A DNA stretch of 64,000 nt from Leptospira sp. GIMC2001 (GTDB lineage Bacteria > Spirochaetota > Leptospiria > Leptospirales > Leptospiraceae). The position numbers and the translations under genes are program-made. Below are positions 1-9,438 of the stretch, piece after piece; the stretch's first letter is position 1, and each line of letters begins with the position of its first letter. The stretch lies in assembly GCF_028462125.1 (NCBI RefSeq), contig NZ_CP115468.1:2323097-2387096 (forward strand), given 5' to 3'. The notes under the pieces are model-generated. The model was given only the letters and a program-made list of their open reading frames with translations, did not search any database and was not told the DNA's origin.

Positions 1-2
1 TA

Positions 3-1052
3 GATGTTCTAAAGCCCGATCTTATCACTAAGATCCAAATTGGTTCTGAAACCAGTAATTTACAAGTTGAGGTTGTCAATAATGTTCTAACGAACCTGCC
101 ACTTACAATACCTTTTCAATCGGGAACGGCTTATCTTACTGATACGAAAAGATCAATAATCAAAGGATTTGATTCGCAAGGTGAACTGGAAACTATTATT
201 GGAAGTATGGAAACTCCACCGATTGCAGGAGTGAATCTATCCAAATATCGTTTTGGAACTTTAGGACTCATAACCTTAGATTCCAATCAGAATCTCTATA
301 TCCAAAATCGATTTGGCAATAAAGAAGGATTGGACGGAACCAAAGAACAGGACAATCTGTTCAAAAAATACAGTGGCTCATTTGAGACGTCCGGCCAGTC
401 TCCACTTCCTAGTTATATCATTAAGATGAATTCGCGTGGAGAAATTAAATCTGTAATTGGTGCGTCCGGAAAAAATACTGAGCCTTTTCGATATATAGAA
501 TTCATTCAAGCAACTGACTCAGGTAAATTATTTGTTTACCATAAAATTGCAGAAGAGATGAGATTGAGTTATTATCAGGATGAAGAATTGAAATCAGAAA
601 TCCGTGAAGGGAGTTTGGATATTTTCAAATCTGGAATATCCAATGAGTATGTAATTAGCCTAGATAAAATCTATCCACAACCTGCAGGCGAATATGCACT
701 CGCATCGATTAGCTATTATTCTAAGGGAGACAACCGATTCAAATTTCGTAGGATCTACAAAATTGACTTTGATAAACCTACACAGACAGTTTCTATAAAA
801 GAAATCCAAGATCCAGCAGAGATTCTCTTTAGCGTCAGAGAAAATGATGAATTTTACATTTGGGAAACTGAAGATTCAGGGGCTTCAGTTCGATTGCAAG
901 TGCATGACCCAGAAGGCAATCATATCAACAACAAAAGATTGGTATTTACTTCACCTCGTGGCCAATGGAGAGAAACTTTTACGGATGGTAGAGACAATAT
1001 CTATTCCATAAGAATTCGGGCTGGGTTTCTTGAATTGCATCGATGGCGCTAA
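3..1052 (+). CDS. C-terminal part of a beta-propeller-like hypothetical protein (start lies before the window)
   Basis: The reading frame is open from the first complete codon of the window (position 3), well before the first ATG at 207, and upstream codons read as similar protein (for example FDSQGELETIIGS). The gene therefore begins outside the window. Two kinds of short unit recur: 'IKGFDSQGELETIIG' resembles 'IIKMNSRGEIKSVIGASG', and 'LGLITLDSNQNLYIQNR' is typical of NHL or SMP-30-like propeller blades. No catalytic motif is visible. The family is probably an exported or lipid-anchored propeller protein, but the signal peptide is not in view, so location is inference. The next gene starts 31 bp downstream on the same strand. 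Confidence 0.6.
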   Translation, partial: DVLKPDLITKIQIGSETSNLQVEVVNNVLTNLPLTIPFQSGTAYLTDTKRSIIKGFDSQGELETIIGSMETPPIAGVNLSKYRFGTLGLITLDSNQNLYIQNRFGNKEGLDGTKEQDNLFKKYSGSFETSGQSPLPSYIIKMNSRGEIKSVIGASGKNTEPFRYIEFIQATDSGKLFVYHKIAEEMRLSYYQDEELKSEIREGSLDIFKSGISNEYVISLDKIYPQPAGEYALASISYYSKGDNRFKFRRIYKIDFDKPTQTVSIKEIQDPAEILFSVRENDEFYIWETEDSGASVRLQVHDPEGNHINNKRLVFTSPRGQWRETFTDGRDNIYSIRIRAGFLELHRWR

Positions 1053-1083
1053 TACATCACTGAGCTGAGTAAAGGGATCTCTT

Positions 1084-2601
1084 ATGAAATATGAGACTGT
1101 TCTAAGCTATGAAAACAGTTCCATTTTGGATAAATATACCCAAGATGTTTGGGGGTTTTCTTCCGAATTTCTTATGGCAATTGCCGCCAAAACTTTTCTC
1201 GAAACTTATGCAGATCTTCTGAGAGATCCAAATAACCATATAACAATCTTATGTGGGAGAGGAAATAATGGCGGCGATGGTTACGCTTTAGGCTATTTCT
1301 TAAAAACAGAAAACATCCCTTTTACGATCTATTGCTTAGGAGACAAAACAAGTGAGACTGCTTTCATCTATAAAAACAAATTGAAAAATTTGCATGTAAC
1401 GATTCATAGCATTGAAAACCTTCTGGCTGATCTAAAATCTATTAGCAAAAAAACAATTCTCATTGATTGCTTGCTCGGAACTGGGATGAGACTTCCGATC
1501 GATCAAGAACTAAAGGAACTTTTCTTAAATCTCATAAATTGGAAAGATTCATCCAATTTAATCTTTGGAATTTCCATGGATGTTGTATCGGGCAGGCCTG
1601 CATTTGCTGAACTCAATAAATCGCAGAAGGATATCTATTTTCCAGCTGATTCACTTGCAGAAATTGGAGTTGCTAAATGGGAAAATTTAGGATTTCCCAT
1701 TGAATGTAAAAAAACCTTAACGATTGGATTTCCAATCGATGAGTTTTTACAAACTGATTTAGGCAACAATCAACAATTTATTTTTCGAAGTATTGAACGA
1801 AATCTGATCTTTGATTTTTATACCAAGTCTTTGCATGGGCATAAATATTCGAGTGGATCTTTGGTCGCAATTGGTGGCGATGAGGGAATGATAGGTGCAA
1901 TTCTTCTTTCCATCAATGCCTTCGTTGGTCTTGGTGGTGGGATTGCAAAGGCAATCGTTTTCGATAAATCCAATATTTTGAATTCTGTCTTAGACAATCC
2001 ATCTTTGATGATTAGCCCTTGGTCTGATGAATTGTACCAAGATCCCTTTCTTGCCAAAGCCAAAGTGATGGTGATTGGCCCTGGGACAACGCCTCAATCA
2101 AAGTATAAAGAGAAGGTCTTGATTGAGGCAGATGAATGGTGCAAAAAAGATTCCCATCGATGGGTGATTCTTGATGCTGGAATGCTACCAACTGAGAAAG
2201 AAATTGAAGCGGGTTTAAAATTCGAAGGCAATTGGATTCTCACACCACATTTTGGTGAATTGCAAAGAATGTCTGGAGCATCCATCTCCGATCTTACAGA
2301 ACGTAAGACAATCACTCAGAATTTAGCAAAAAAACTCAATGCTTTCATTCTAGCTAAGGATAGTCTGTCCCTATTTGTATCTCCCGATTCAGAAGTTCTA
2401 ATTTGGGATCATCCGAATCCAAAACTTTCCACTATGGGCACGGGCGATATTTTGACTGGGATTCTTGCTGTTTCTCTTGCAAAAGGATTGGAAATCCGCG
2501 ATGCTGTTTTATATAGTTTGAGTTTGATGAACCTCTCGAAAGATATGAATATGATCTCACCGACATCGTGGGATATACTCAATTTTTTAAAAAAAGGATA
2601 A
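1084..2601 (+). CDS. nnr: Bifunctional NAD(P)H-hydrate epimerase / ADP-dependent NAD(P)H-hydrate dehydratase
   Basis: Repairs hydrated, inactive NADHX and NADPHX: the N-terminal domain epimerises R and S forms, the C-terminal domain dehydrates the S form using ADP. The 505-residue length fits the fused form. Residues 58-70 (GRGNNGGDGYALG) are the YjeF N-terminal signature. The C-terminal kinase-like fold shows 'LTPHFGEL' near residue 387 and the anion-hole/catalytic motif GTGD at 452-455. The ATG at 1084 follows a GGGA ribosome-binding site. The stop is one base before the next ATG (2603), so the two genes are probably co-transcribed. The reaction is established for the family; nothing unusual is seen in the motifs. 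Confidence 0.93.
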   Translation: MKYETVLSYENSSILDKYTQDVWGFSSEFLMAIAAKTFLETYADLLRDPNNHITILCGRGNNGGDGYALGYFLKTENIPFTIYCLGDKTSETAFIYKNKLKNLHVTIHSIENLLADLKSISKKTILIDCLLGTGMRLPIDQELKELFLNLINWKDSSNLIFGISMDVVSGRPAFAELNKSQKDIYFPADSLAEIGVAKWENLGFPIECKKTLTIGFPIDEFLQTDLGNNQQFIFRSIERNLIFDFYTKSLHGHKYSSGSLVAIGGDEGMIGAILLSINAFVGLGGGIAKAIVFDKSNILNSVLDNPSLMISPWSDELYQDPFLAKAKVMVIGPGTTPQSKYKEKVLIEADEWCKKDSHRWVILDAGMLPTEKEIEAGLKFEGNWILTPHFGELQRMSGASISDLTERKTITQNLAKKLNAFILAKDSLSLFVSPDSEVLIWDHPNPKLSTMGTGDILTGILAVSLAKGLEIRDAVLYSLSLMNLSKDMNMISPTSWDILNFLKKG

Positions 2602-2602
2602 G

Positions 2603-3229
2603 ATGGCAAAAGGATACCATAGTCGTTCACCAGAAGAATTTCGAGAGCATCTCAAAAGTTTAGAGAAAACTTCTCGAAAAAAAAATTGGAAACAAATTAT
2701 CATTTTAATTGATATATTTTTGCTTTTGCTTGTCTTCTATTTTATTTATCTGAACTTAAATCCTGGTAGCCTAAATCTTGGCTCCAAAGCAAAAGTGGAA
2801 AATTTCCACGGACTCAACCTTACACTTTCGTCATCGCAGATTTCAAATTCATCGGTTGTGCTTTTGTATCTATTGGTGGATAATCAGACTGACAATCCGA
2901 TTTCTATTCCTGAAGATGATTGGAATTTTATCTATGAATGGAGGACGGTTGATGGAGAAGTCTGTGAGTCTGGAAATTATAAATCAACTAACAACTATTC
3001 TGTTCAATCTAAGTCCCAATGGATAATGGAGATTCCTTTACACAAGCCAACGAATCCAAATGAAATCAAAGGCTGTAGCCCTGTTGCATTCAATGAAAAG
3101 AAAAGATTTGGTTTGGGATTTCTTCAAAACCAACATCTCTATTTAGATTTTCGAATCAGAAAAAATTCAAAAGATGATATGAAAGCAAGAAACCAAGCTG
3201 AGTTTCTCATTCAATTGAATCCTTTTTAA
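2603..3229 (+). CDS. Single-pass membrane-anchored hypothetical protein
   Basis: A 208-residue protein with a basic, lysine/arginine-rich N-terminus (about residues 15-29), one strong hydrophobic segment (about residues 31-51) and a hydrophilic remainder, so it is probably anchored in the inner membrane with its C-terminal domain outside the cytoplasm. The soluble part has a beta-rich look and two cysteines (near 'GEVCESG' and 'KGCSPVA') that could form a disulfide. It is not a recognised family to me. It begins one base after the nnr stop codon with no gap for a promoter, suggesting an operon. The function is unknown. Confidence 0.7.
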   Translation: MAKGYHSRSPEEFREHLKSLEKTSRKKNWKQIIILIDIFLLLLVFYFIYLNLNPGSLNLGSKAKVENFHGLNLTLSSSQISNSSVVLLYLLVDNQTDNPISIPEDDWNFIYEWRTVDGEVCESGNYKSTNNYSVQSKSQWIMEIPLHKPTNPNEIKGCSPVAFNEKKRFGLGFLQNQHLYLDFRIRKNSKDDMKARNQAEFLIQLNPF

Positions 3230-3872
3230 GGCTACGCACTTACATTCCGCGCGACTCGCTTCGCGACAGGTCGCTTACGGATGCAAGTGCTCCGCTCAAG
3301 GTTGAAGATCCTGATTCACCAATCTGATTTTATGCGAGGCATGTTCGCCCAGTTGCCAGCTTGGAATGTTTTCCCATCATCCAGCACCATTCTCCAATTA
3401 AAATAGAGGAAAATTTAATAATGCATTTAACAAAGATAATGGTGCTGGAGCTGGTGATGGGCCAAAGTCGCTGCGGAGGCAGGCACTTCGCTCAAGGTTG
3501 AAGATCCTGATTCACCAATCTGATTTTATGCAAGGCATGTTCGCCATCTTTGATCCAACTTTCAAACACCACACCATCCTCTGTAACCTTTGCGAGCACT
3601 TAGAGGACTTAGTGGTAAAACTCTTCAATTTAGGGATTTTAAATCATCGAATATTTCGATTTGTGTTGGATTCTCACAGATTGAATAAATTGAAATCGTA
3701 TAAATTCGTTGCAATTTATTGAGGGTTGAGAACGGTAAATGTTGTTTGTGGATATGAATGATAAAGGACGGGGCTTAAGCCCCGGGCGAGGGGATTTTCA
3801 AGAAAAATTGAAAAATTCAGCTTTCATAAATTTATTATCCATATTTATTTATAAAAAATAATTTTATAAAAT
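3230..3872. repeat. Non-coding gap with direct repeats and palindromes
   Basis: No convincing gene is present. A 57-bp direct repeat occurs at 3293-3349 and 3489-3545 with one visible mismatch. Between the copies, 3373-3461 is a long imperfect palindrome whose arms contain CCAGCACCATT and AATGGTGCTGG. 3581-3620 is a degraded copy of the 'cacttagtg..ctttgtggtaaa' repeat seen again at 32546 and 33845. 3770-3783 is a perfect palindrome (GGGGCTTAAGCCCC) close to the convergent gene end. The 74-residue open frame at 3498-3722 lies across these repeats and is judged chance. Confidence 0.65.
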
Positions 3873-4589
3873 TTAGATTTTTTTGCCAAATTTAACAAAT
3901 TCTTCTAAGATTTGAATTCTTGCTGTTAGCTTGTCGTTGCCACTCACAACTACCCATGGCGAGGATTCAGTATGAGTTTTGACTAACATTTCTTCAACGG
4001 CATCAACATATAGATCCCATTTATCGCGGTTTCTCCAATCTTCATCAGTGAGCTTCCACCTCTTAAGAGGATCATTTGCTCTTGCATCAAAACGTTCTTT
4101 CTGAGTATCTTTATCGATATGGATAAAGAATTTTATAACTTTTACATCATTTTGTTCCAAGGATTCTTCAAACCAGATAATCTCACTGTAGGCTCTCTTC
4201 CATTCTGCTTCTGTGGCAAAACCTTCGACGCGCTCAACCATTACTCTACCATACCAAGATCGATCGAATATTCCGATCACTCCGCGCTCAGGTATCCTTC
4301 TCCAGAATCTCCATAGATAATTTCTGGATTTTTCAGAAGCGTCGGGGGCCGAAATATTATGAACTTCATAAAGTCTAGGATCCATAAGACCTGTTAGTCT
4401 GCGGATCGCTCCACCTTTGCCCGCTGCATCCCATCCTTCAAATACTACTGCAATGGATTTGCCGCGTGTCTGACATTCATGGGTAACCTGTCTTGCTTTT
4501 TCTTGAAGATCTTTGAGTTTTTTCTTATAGTCAGACTCTGGGATCGTTAGGCTAAGATCTACTTTGTGTAAACTCGGTGACATATTCAT
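3873..4589 (-). CDS. PPK2-family polyphosphate:nucleotide phosphotransferase, catalytic domain
   Basis: Transfers phosphate between polyphosphate and nucleotides. The 238-residue protein is a complete PPK2 domain: Walker A GWDAAGKGG at residues 52-60, Walker B DRSWYGR at 109-115, and the lid region rich in Arg/Lys (RANDPLKRWKLTDEDWRNRDKWD). All key residues look intact. Its start ATG overlaps the stop of the preceding PPK2-like gene by 4 bp (ATGA). In the two-domain AMP-phosphorylating class the C-terminal domain is the active one, and this gene occupies exactly that position; here the two domains are separate proteins. Single-domain enzymes usually act on nucleoside diphosphates, so whether AMP or ADP is the substrate is unsettled. 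Confidence 0.88.
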   Translation of the reverse strand: MNMSPSLHKVDLSLTIPESDYKKKLKDLQEKARQVTHECQTRGKSIAVVFEGWDAAGKGGAIRRLTGLMDPRLYEVHNISAPDASEKSRNYLWRFWRRIPERGVIGIFDRSWYGRVMVERVEGFATEAEWKRAYSEIIWFEESLEQNDVKVIKFFIHIDKDTQKERFDARANDPLKRWKLTDEDWRNRDKWDLYVDAVEEMLVKTHTESSPWVVVSGNDKLTARIQILEEFVKFGKKI

Positions 4590-5311
4590 TCCGTTTCTCC
4601 AGCAGATCTCAATTTTTGTAATAGTTCATTGGAATCTACGCCCAATTTTTTTTCTAAATGATTGATGAGCTGAACCATCACACTCAGTCTCGCTTCACTA
4701 TTATCATCGGAAGGAATCAAAATCCAAGGTGCATACGGTTGATCTGTAAGTTGGATATAGTTCATAAATAATTTCTTATAGGATTCGTAATTCTCAGCTT
4801 GGTCCAAATCTTCAAGAGTTGTCTCCCAAGTTTTACCTTCTTTCTTGGCTTTCTTCAATCTCTTAGAAAGATCTTTCTCACCCAAATCCAGGAAGAATTT
4901 GATAATTAAGATTCCATCTTCAGCTAATGTTCGTTCCAGATTCATTATAGTTTTTAGATTATTGGAAATATCTTGCTTTTTTACATCACCTTTGCGAATC
5001 GCATAAGATACTCGATAGTACCAAGACTTAAGAAGAAAAAAAGCAAATCCTTTTGGAGGAAAATGATACCAATACTTATATAAAAACGGATATTTGGAAT
5101 CCCAGAGTTCAGTATTGACAGGTGAGTACACTTTGTATTTTTTCGGGTCCATGCGATAGATCAATTTCTTGATAATGCGACCCTTGCCAGTCTGTGCCCA
5201 ACCTTCGAGAATTACATAGCAGGAGATGCCCATCTCACTTGCGGAGTTCTGGAGTATATACAGCCTTTCTTGTAAGCTATCTTCATCAAGTTCATGTTCT
5301 TGAATAGTCAT
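4586..5311 (-). CDS. Degenerate PPK2-like domain protein, probable partner of the next PPK2 gene
   Basis: A 241-residue protein with the PPK2 fold. Walker A is altered to GWAQTGKGR (residues 37-45), and the Walker B region reads LLKSWYYR (93-100) where active enzymes have DRSWYGR, so the metal-binding aspartate is replaced by lysine. This matches the inactive N-terminal half of fused polyphosphate:AMP phosphotransferases. It overlaps the catalytic-domain gene downstream by ATGA (4586-4589) and the lipoprotein gene upstream by 4 bp (5308-5311), so all three are probably translated together. The inferred role is a structural or regulatory subunit of a split enzyme; independent catalysis is unlikely but not excluded. 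Confidence 0.8.
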   Translation of the reverse strand: MTIQEHELDEDSLQERLYILQNSASEMGISCYVILEGWAQTGKGRIIKKLIYRMDPKKYKVYSPVNTELWDSKYPFLYKYWYHFPPKGFAFFLLKSWYYRVSYAIRKGDVKKQDISNNLKTIMNLERTLAEDGILIIKFFLDLGEKDLSKRLKKAKKEGKTWETTLEDLDQAENYESYKKLFMNYIQLTDQPYAPWILIPSDDNSEARLSVMVQLINHLEKKLGVDSNELLQKLRSAGETE

Positions 5312-5850
5312 AATAATCTATAGAGATACCATCGATTCCCAATCTTTCGAAATACAGGATTGGACAAGTCCCCTTCTAAAGGACTGGATGAATTGAAAAT
5401 GATATCTACTTCACACTCCTCTTTAGATTCAAAATAAAAGTCGAGACTAAAACCCTCGGATTTGAGTAGAATATCTTTTACAGATAATGATGTCGTGTTA
5501 CTTTTTTGTTTCCGCAGCAATTCCGTAGAAAAAAAATAAGTTTGGAAGTATCCGTTCTTTTCGTTCCATTCTTCACGAAATTGTTTTTTGGTCCAATGTG
5601 CTTTCAGATCAACCCAGATGCCCTCTTCCTCATTTATATGAATCAGAACGGGTTCTAGGTTCTCATCTATGATTGACTCAGCCAGGAGTCTCAGAATCCA
5701 TTCAATTTCCGTACGATCTGTAACACCTGGTTTCCCGAACACTTTCCTTTCTTTTAAAGAAAATTCTGATTGCGTTGGTCGCTCCCTAGCACAAGCCAAT
5801 CCCAAAAAACATATAAATATAATAATGAAAAATTGTTGAATATAAATCAT
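5308..5850 (-). CDS. Putative lipoprotein, first gene of the PPK2 operon
   Basis: A 180-residue protein with a hydrophobic signal peptide ending in a lipobox (LGLAC, cysteine near residue 20), so probably lipid-anchored. The mature part is charged; I recognise no domain. The start ATG at 5850 is the only good start before the signal peptide. The stop codon overlaps the next start by 4 bp, tying it to the two PPK2 genes. The pairing of an envelope lipoprotein with cytosolic kinases may be only transcriptional convenience. Confidence 0.7.
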   Translation of the reverse strand: MIYIQQFFIIIFICFLGLACARERPTQSEFSLKERKVFGKPGVTDRTEIEWILRLLAESIIDENLEPVLIHINEEEGIWVDLKAHWTKKQFREEWNEKNGYFQTYFFSTELLRKQKSNTTSLSVKDILLKSEGFSLDFYFESKEECEVDIIFNSSSPLEGDLSNPVFRKIGNRWYLYRLL

Positions 5851-5885
5851 CTAGACATCATTCTAGAATTTTAACTAGAAGGCTG

Positions 5886-6296
5886 TCAAATGCATTGCAT
5901 TGCTAAAAGAAAATCTTTTTGCACGCTTCGTGCAAAATTGAGGCTGATCGGTTGGTTTGGGTAGTTTCCATCATGAACATAAATCAAGATTGTAGTCCTT
6001 TGTCCAGAGGGTAAGTAGACATTCTCAATCTTTGTTCCTTCTGGATAAGTGAATGTCTTCATTCGTCCCAGTTCATCGTAACTTCTTTGGAAGAATAGAG
6101 TCAGATCGTCTATAGAACGTTTCTCGACGATGGCTTGTCCTTTTGCATCGTAGGCGTTTTCTGTGTTTTTTTTGGGCGATCCCAGCACCATTTGTAAATG
6201 TTTGTGTATCAAATAAATTACGAGTAAACAATACAAATGTTGCTGGGTCGGGCTCTCAGCTACGGTCAATAAATTGCTATTTGGATTCAATATCAT
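5886..6296 (-). pseudogene. RHS-repeat gene fragment (terminal scrap of the RHS array)
   Basis: A 136-residue frame made of three joined pieces. Residues 1 to about 44 are a leader encoded by the spacer hairpin, nearly identical to the start of the RHS gene at 15076-18906. About residues 47-117 are YD-repeat sequence matching the full-length RHS gene (AYDAKGQAIVEKRSID onward; corresponding DNA near 24440-24615). The end diverges after 'NQP' into SLNFARSVQ, encoded by a palindrome (TTTTGCACG at 5917-5925 paired with CGTGCAAAA at 5929-5937). It lacks the RHS core domain and any tip, so it is a broken remnant. A good ribosome-binding site (AAGGAAGG) precedes the ATG, so it may still be translated. 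Confidence 0.75.
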
Positions 6297-6957
6297 AACC
6301 TTCCTTTAACTTCAATTTATTGACCCCGCTTCCATCCCTATCGCAGAACTATTCTCTTCTGCTGTTTTACCCCTGGTTAAAACCAGGGGCTAACAGCTAC
6401 ACTCTTCACCGTTGGCTAATAATCCAACAAATGATGACATTGTTAATATTTTAACGTTCTTTAATTTACGTTAACTTCAATAATTCTATTCTCTATCCAT
6501 TCAAATATTCTGTCTAGGAATAATATTCTTTAATTTATTATTTACTCATATCGCAATCAACAAAGAAATTCCCATACCTTCCGAGATAGAAAAACCTCCT
6601 GATTCTAAGTTAGTTGCTACTCCAGTATTGAATGGACTCTATCATATCTATTCTTATCAAAAAGCTGCTTAAGGTTTTAATTTAGATTGAATCTTTTTTC
6701 TCATTGTATCTGGATCGAACCATATCTAAATCTTAATAAATATTTCAGAAATCCGTAATTTTCGAACATTTTTCCTATAAATCACCCGATTTTAGTTTTC
6801 ATTCCAATACTTTAAGTCATTCAAATCGAATAATTATCTAGTATAACAGACAATATATCCAATGAATTAGTTTTTACGAGCCTCAACCATTTTTGATTAG
6901 TTGACGTTATGATATAAAATAAATTTTAAAATGGTGCTGGGTGCTGGACGAGCCTCA
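6174..6957. mobile_element. Spacer element, internally deleted copy 1
   Basis: Runs from GGGCGATC (6174-6181) to CGAGCCTCA (6949-6957), about 784 bp. It contains, in order, the hairpin CCCAGCACCATTTGTA (6181-6196) / TACAAATGTTGCTGGG (6232-6247), a 37-bp imperfect palindrome at 6361-6397 centred on CCCCTGGTTAAAACCAGGGG, the 3' remnant of a transposase (6544-6672), an AT-rich block ending in CGAGCCTCA at 6877-6885, and a last hairpin (AACCATTTT / AAAATGGT). The same plan recurs at 9421, 13696 and 18784. No intact gene lies inside. It separates RHS scrap 5886-6296 from the next RHS unit. Confidence 0.7.
6544..6672 (+). pseudogene. 3' remnant of rve transposase
   Basis: These 129 bp correspond without length change to the last 43 codons, stop included, of the intact transposase at 20409-21476 (from THIAINKE to the end EKAA, with a few substitutions, for example IPSEIEKPP). 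The remainder of the gene is missing. The break falls at the same codon as in the remnants at 9738 and 14013, which points to a single ancestral deletion that was then copied. Confidence 0.8.
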
Positions 6958-6985
6958 GACTTAAGTAGACCGTCAGACACCAAAT

Positions 6986-7396
6986 TTATTCTCCAGAGAT
7001 ACATAATTCTCCTTGCCCTAAATTTTGCTTATCACCAAGGCAAGCACTTTTAGGATTGCAATAAAGTATATTTACAGAATAAATATTATTTATACTTTCT
7101 CTATTACTGGAACCACAAGGAGCACTGTAAAGGGATTCATAACAATATTCCGCATCCTTATTTGTGATATGCGACTTCAAAAATCCCAATTCATAAATAG
7201 AAGACTCTGGAAATAGTGCAAGTATAAGTAATCGATCTTGAAATTCTATTTCCTGATCAGTACCCGTTAATCCACATTCGATAAACTTAAAATTAATAAT
7301 ATTTTCTTTTTCCTTTTGAAAGTTTCGTGAATCTTTTACTTTGCTTCCATCAATGGAACAATGCAATAGGATTATCATAACCAAGTATTTTACCAT
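6986..7396 (-). CDS. Small lipoprotein linked to RHS tip D (candidate immunity or partner protein)
   Basis: 136 residues with a short signal peptide and lipobox-like ILLHC (cysteine near residue 13), then a soluble region with about seven cysteines, enriched toward the C-terminus (YCYESLYSAPCGSS, ILYCNPKSACLG, ELCISGE). It starts 5 bp after the RHS gene stop (7402), so it is almost certainly co-translated. It is unlike the proteins in the same position in the other units. No family is recognised. In polymorphic-toxin loci the gene right after a tip is usually the immunity gene; that role is inference. The signal peptide suggests action in the periplasm or on the outer membrane. Confidence 0.65.
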   Translation of the reverse strand: MVKYLVMIILLHCSIDGSKVKDSRNFQKEKENIINFKFIECGLTGTDQEIEFQDRLLILALFPESSIYELGFLKSHITNKDAEYCYESLYSAPCGSSNRESINNIYSVNILYCNPKSACLGDKQNLGQGELCISGE

Positions 7397-7401
7397 ATTT
7401 G

Positions 7402-9438
7402 TTAATTTACTGTAGATGATTCATTTGAACTGGATAGCATTTGGAAATTATTAATTTGTTTTTGCTGTTTTTCAATTTTTCTAAATCTATGATAATAATC
7501 AAATATATCTAAAGGATTATCCTTAATATTAGTAATTATATCTCCAGCGATATTAGATCCAATTGTTAAATTGCCCTGATATTCAATTTCCGACATAATC
7601 AATCCTTCAAAAAAATCTTCTGAGTCTATCTTGAAATCTTCTTCAGTAAATTTCTGACCTAACAAAACTTTTTCTTCCAGAGATTTCCATTTTGATTGTA
7701 AAAAGTTTCTAGTATATTCTTTAACCCGATCGTTTCGATCTCCTCCAATTTTCTCAGATCCTTCTCTTGCAATATATTTAACATGACGACGGACTGATAG
7801 TCTATCCGAAGCCCACATACTTCCTTTTAGAACGGCTCGATTAATACCAGTAGATATATTTTTTCCAATTTTATTAATTCCTTTTGCTCCAAATTTTTTG
7901 CCCATCGCATGACCGATGATCCTATTAAACATGTGAATATATTTATTTTTACCACTAGGATCATTATATCGCAACGGATTCCCCTCAACATACATCATCC
8001 TGTTCATACCTTGAACTTTCCCTGGAAACGCCATACTGTCCGCCTGTATAAATCTCCCCATAGCAGGGTCATAATATCTTGCTTTATAATACATCAAGCC
8101 TGATTCCCTGTCTTCTTCTTGCCCTGTGTATTTGTATTTAGATACATCTGGTCCATAGGAATCCGTTCTCAATATCTCACCGTACGGTCTGTAGCTGATA
8201 TGAGATTTACCACCCATCTCACCACCAGCCAAGACGTTACCCATCCCATCTGTTACCATGGTTATGCTACCAAGATGATCGGGATGTAGGAAGAACATGC
8301 CAGGTATGCGAGCTGTGTTCTGTCCTCCGACTCCACTAGATCCACCGCCACCTAAGCTAGCTGGTTCTGTGTTTACACTAGGTGTATCAGCAGGTATACC
8401 AAGTCCGAGTAGCCAAGGCGGAACTCCTTCCTCACTAGATGCTCCACCATAGAAGGCAGGTGAGCAACTGTAGATATTGATGAATAGAAAGGGAATCAAG
8501 GCGAGTGCGGATGCGAATCTTGAAGAGACTTGCACTTCAGTAGATATTTGAATACTTGCGTAGATTGCAAGGAGTAGCAAACTTATCCAGAGAAATAGTT
8601 TTACTGGTGCAACAACCGTATATCCTGAGCGGAGAATCTGAACGCTTGGGATTCCTTCCCACACAAGACTTAGGTCTCTTTTGATTTCGTTGTAGCCTGT
8701 GATTATGATAAAGGCAACATCTTGTTCATTTTGTGCGGAAAGAGAATCGTTGATCGCAACTTGGTTTAGTAGATTGGCATCGGGTCTTGTATATTGCGAT
8801 ACGATATCTCCCTCTATTCCTGTGATATACATTGTATGCTTTTCTGGAACACCAGGTGATCGGTGGATTTCGTAGTTGTTGCCAAAGCTATATGTTGTTG
8901 TATCAGCATTCTTTAGATACTTCTTGATTCTATGCCCTGTATGATCGTATGAATATGTGAATACATCTCCACCAGCAGTTGTGATCTCACTCAGTTTCGA
9001 TCTGCTGTCATATCGGTAGATGTCTCCGTTACGATTGGTTAGGTTTCCGATTGAGTCGTAGCTATAGTTGACTGCACCAGTCTCTGTTGAGTTTGCTTGT
9101 GTCACAGCATGAACATGACTTGGATTGTTGTATTGAAGACTAAACTTTCCTCGCTTAGTGAGGTTTCCATTTGTGTTGTAAGAATATGTTTCTTCTCCAT
9201 ATTTGCCAATGGCTTTTGTAACTCGGTTGATACTGTCATATTCGAATATTTGATTTCTCGTTTCATTCATTAGATCAGATATCTTGGATATATTGCCTTT
9301 CTTGTCATATTCGTATGAGACTCTCTGTTCAATATGTCCATCACCCAGTCTTGTTGTGATTGCATTCGGTCTCTGTCTGAGTCTGTCATAGGCGATGTCC
9401 ATTTCAACCTTATTTCTTCTGGGCGATCTCCTATCCAT
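7402..9438 (-). CDS. 5'-truncated RHS-family protein, unit D (core plus unique tip)
   Basis: 678 residues. After a 10-residue leader from the spacer (MDRRSPRRNK), the sequence joins the full-length RHS protein at 'KVEMDIAYDRL' and stays nearly identical through the YD repeats, two hydrophobic segments (about residues 281-299 and 307-325) and the RHS core domain (YKYTGQEEDRESGL through YYDPAMGRFIQ to the DPSGK end). The last ~180 residues, after 'RYNDPSGKNK', are unique: basic and helical at first (GHAMGKKFGAKGINKIGKN), then acidic. No nuclease or other toxin motif is recognised. The SpvB and most YD-repeat parts are missing, so alone it lacks a secretion-type N-terminus; it resembles orphan RHS tip cassettes. 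Confidence 0.8.
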   Translation of the reverse strand: MDRRSPRRNKVEMDIAYDRLRQRPNAITTRLGDGHIEQRVSYEYDKKGNISKISDLMNETRNQIFEYDSINRVTKAIGKYGEETYSYNTNGNLTKRGKFSLQYNNPSHVHAVTQANSTETGAVNYSYDSIGNLTNRNGDIYRYDSRSKLSEITTAGGDVFTYSYDHTGHRIKKYLKNADTTTYSFGNNYEIHRSPGVPEKHTMYITGIEGDIVSQYTRPDANLLNQVAINDSLSAQNEQDVAFIIITGYNEIKRDLSLVWEGIPSVQILRSGYTVVAPVKLFLWISLLLLAIYASIQISTEVQVSSRFASALALIPFLFINIYSCSPAFYGGASSEEGVPPWLLGLGIPADTPSVNTEPASLGGGGSSGVGGQNTARIPGMFFLHPDHLGSITMVTDGMGNVLAGGEMGGKSHISYRPYGEILRTDSYGPDVSKYKYTGQEEDRESGLMYYKARYYDPAMGRFIQADSMAFPGKVQGMNRMMYVEGNPLRYNDPSGKNKYIHMFNRIIGHAMGKKFGAKGINKIGKNISTGINRAVLKGSMWASDRLSVRRHVKYIAREGSEKIGGDRNDRVKEYTRNFLQSKWKSLEEKVLLGQKFTEEDFKIDSEDFFEGLIMSEIEYQGNLTIGSNIAGDIITNIKDNPLDIFDYYHRFRKIEKQQKQINNFQMLSSSNESSTVN

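Noticed and set aside
3498..3722. 74-residue open frame on the plus strand
   Set aside because: Lies across direct repeats and the dispersed repeat motif, has no ribosome-binding site and no protein-like pattern.
6181..6247. Spacer hairpins considered as integron attC sites
   Set aside because: The GTTRRRY core and its inverse were not found at the ends and no integron integrase is seen; the transposase is of rve type.
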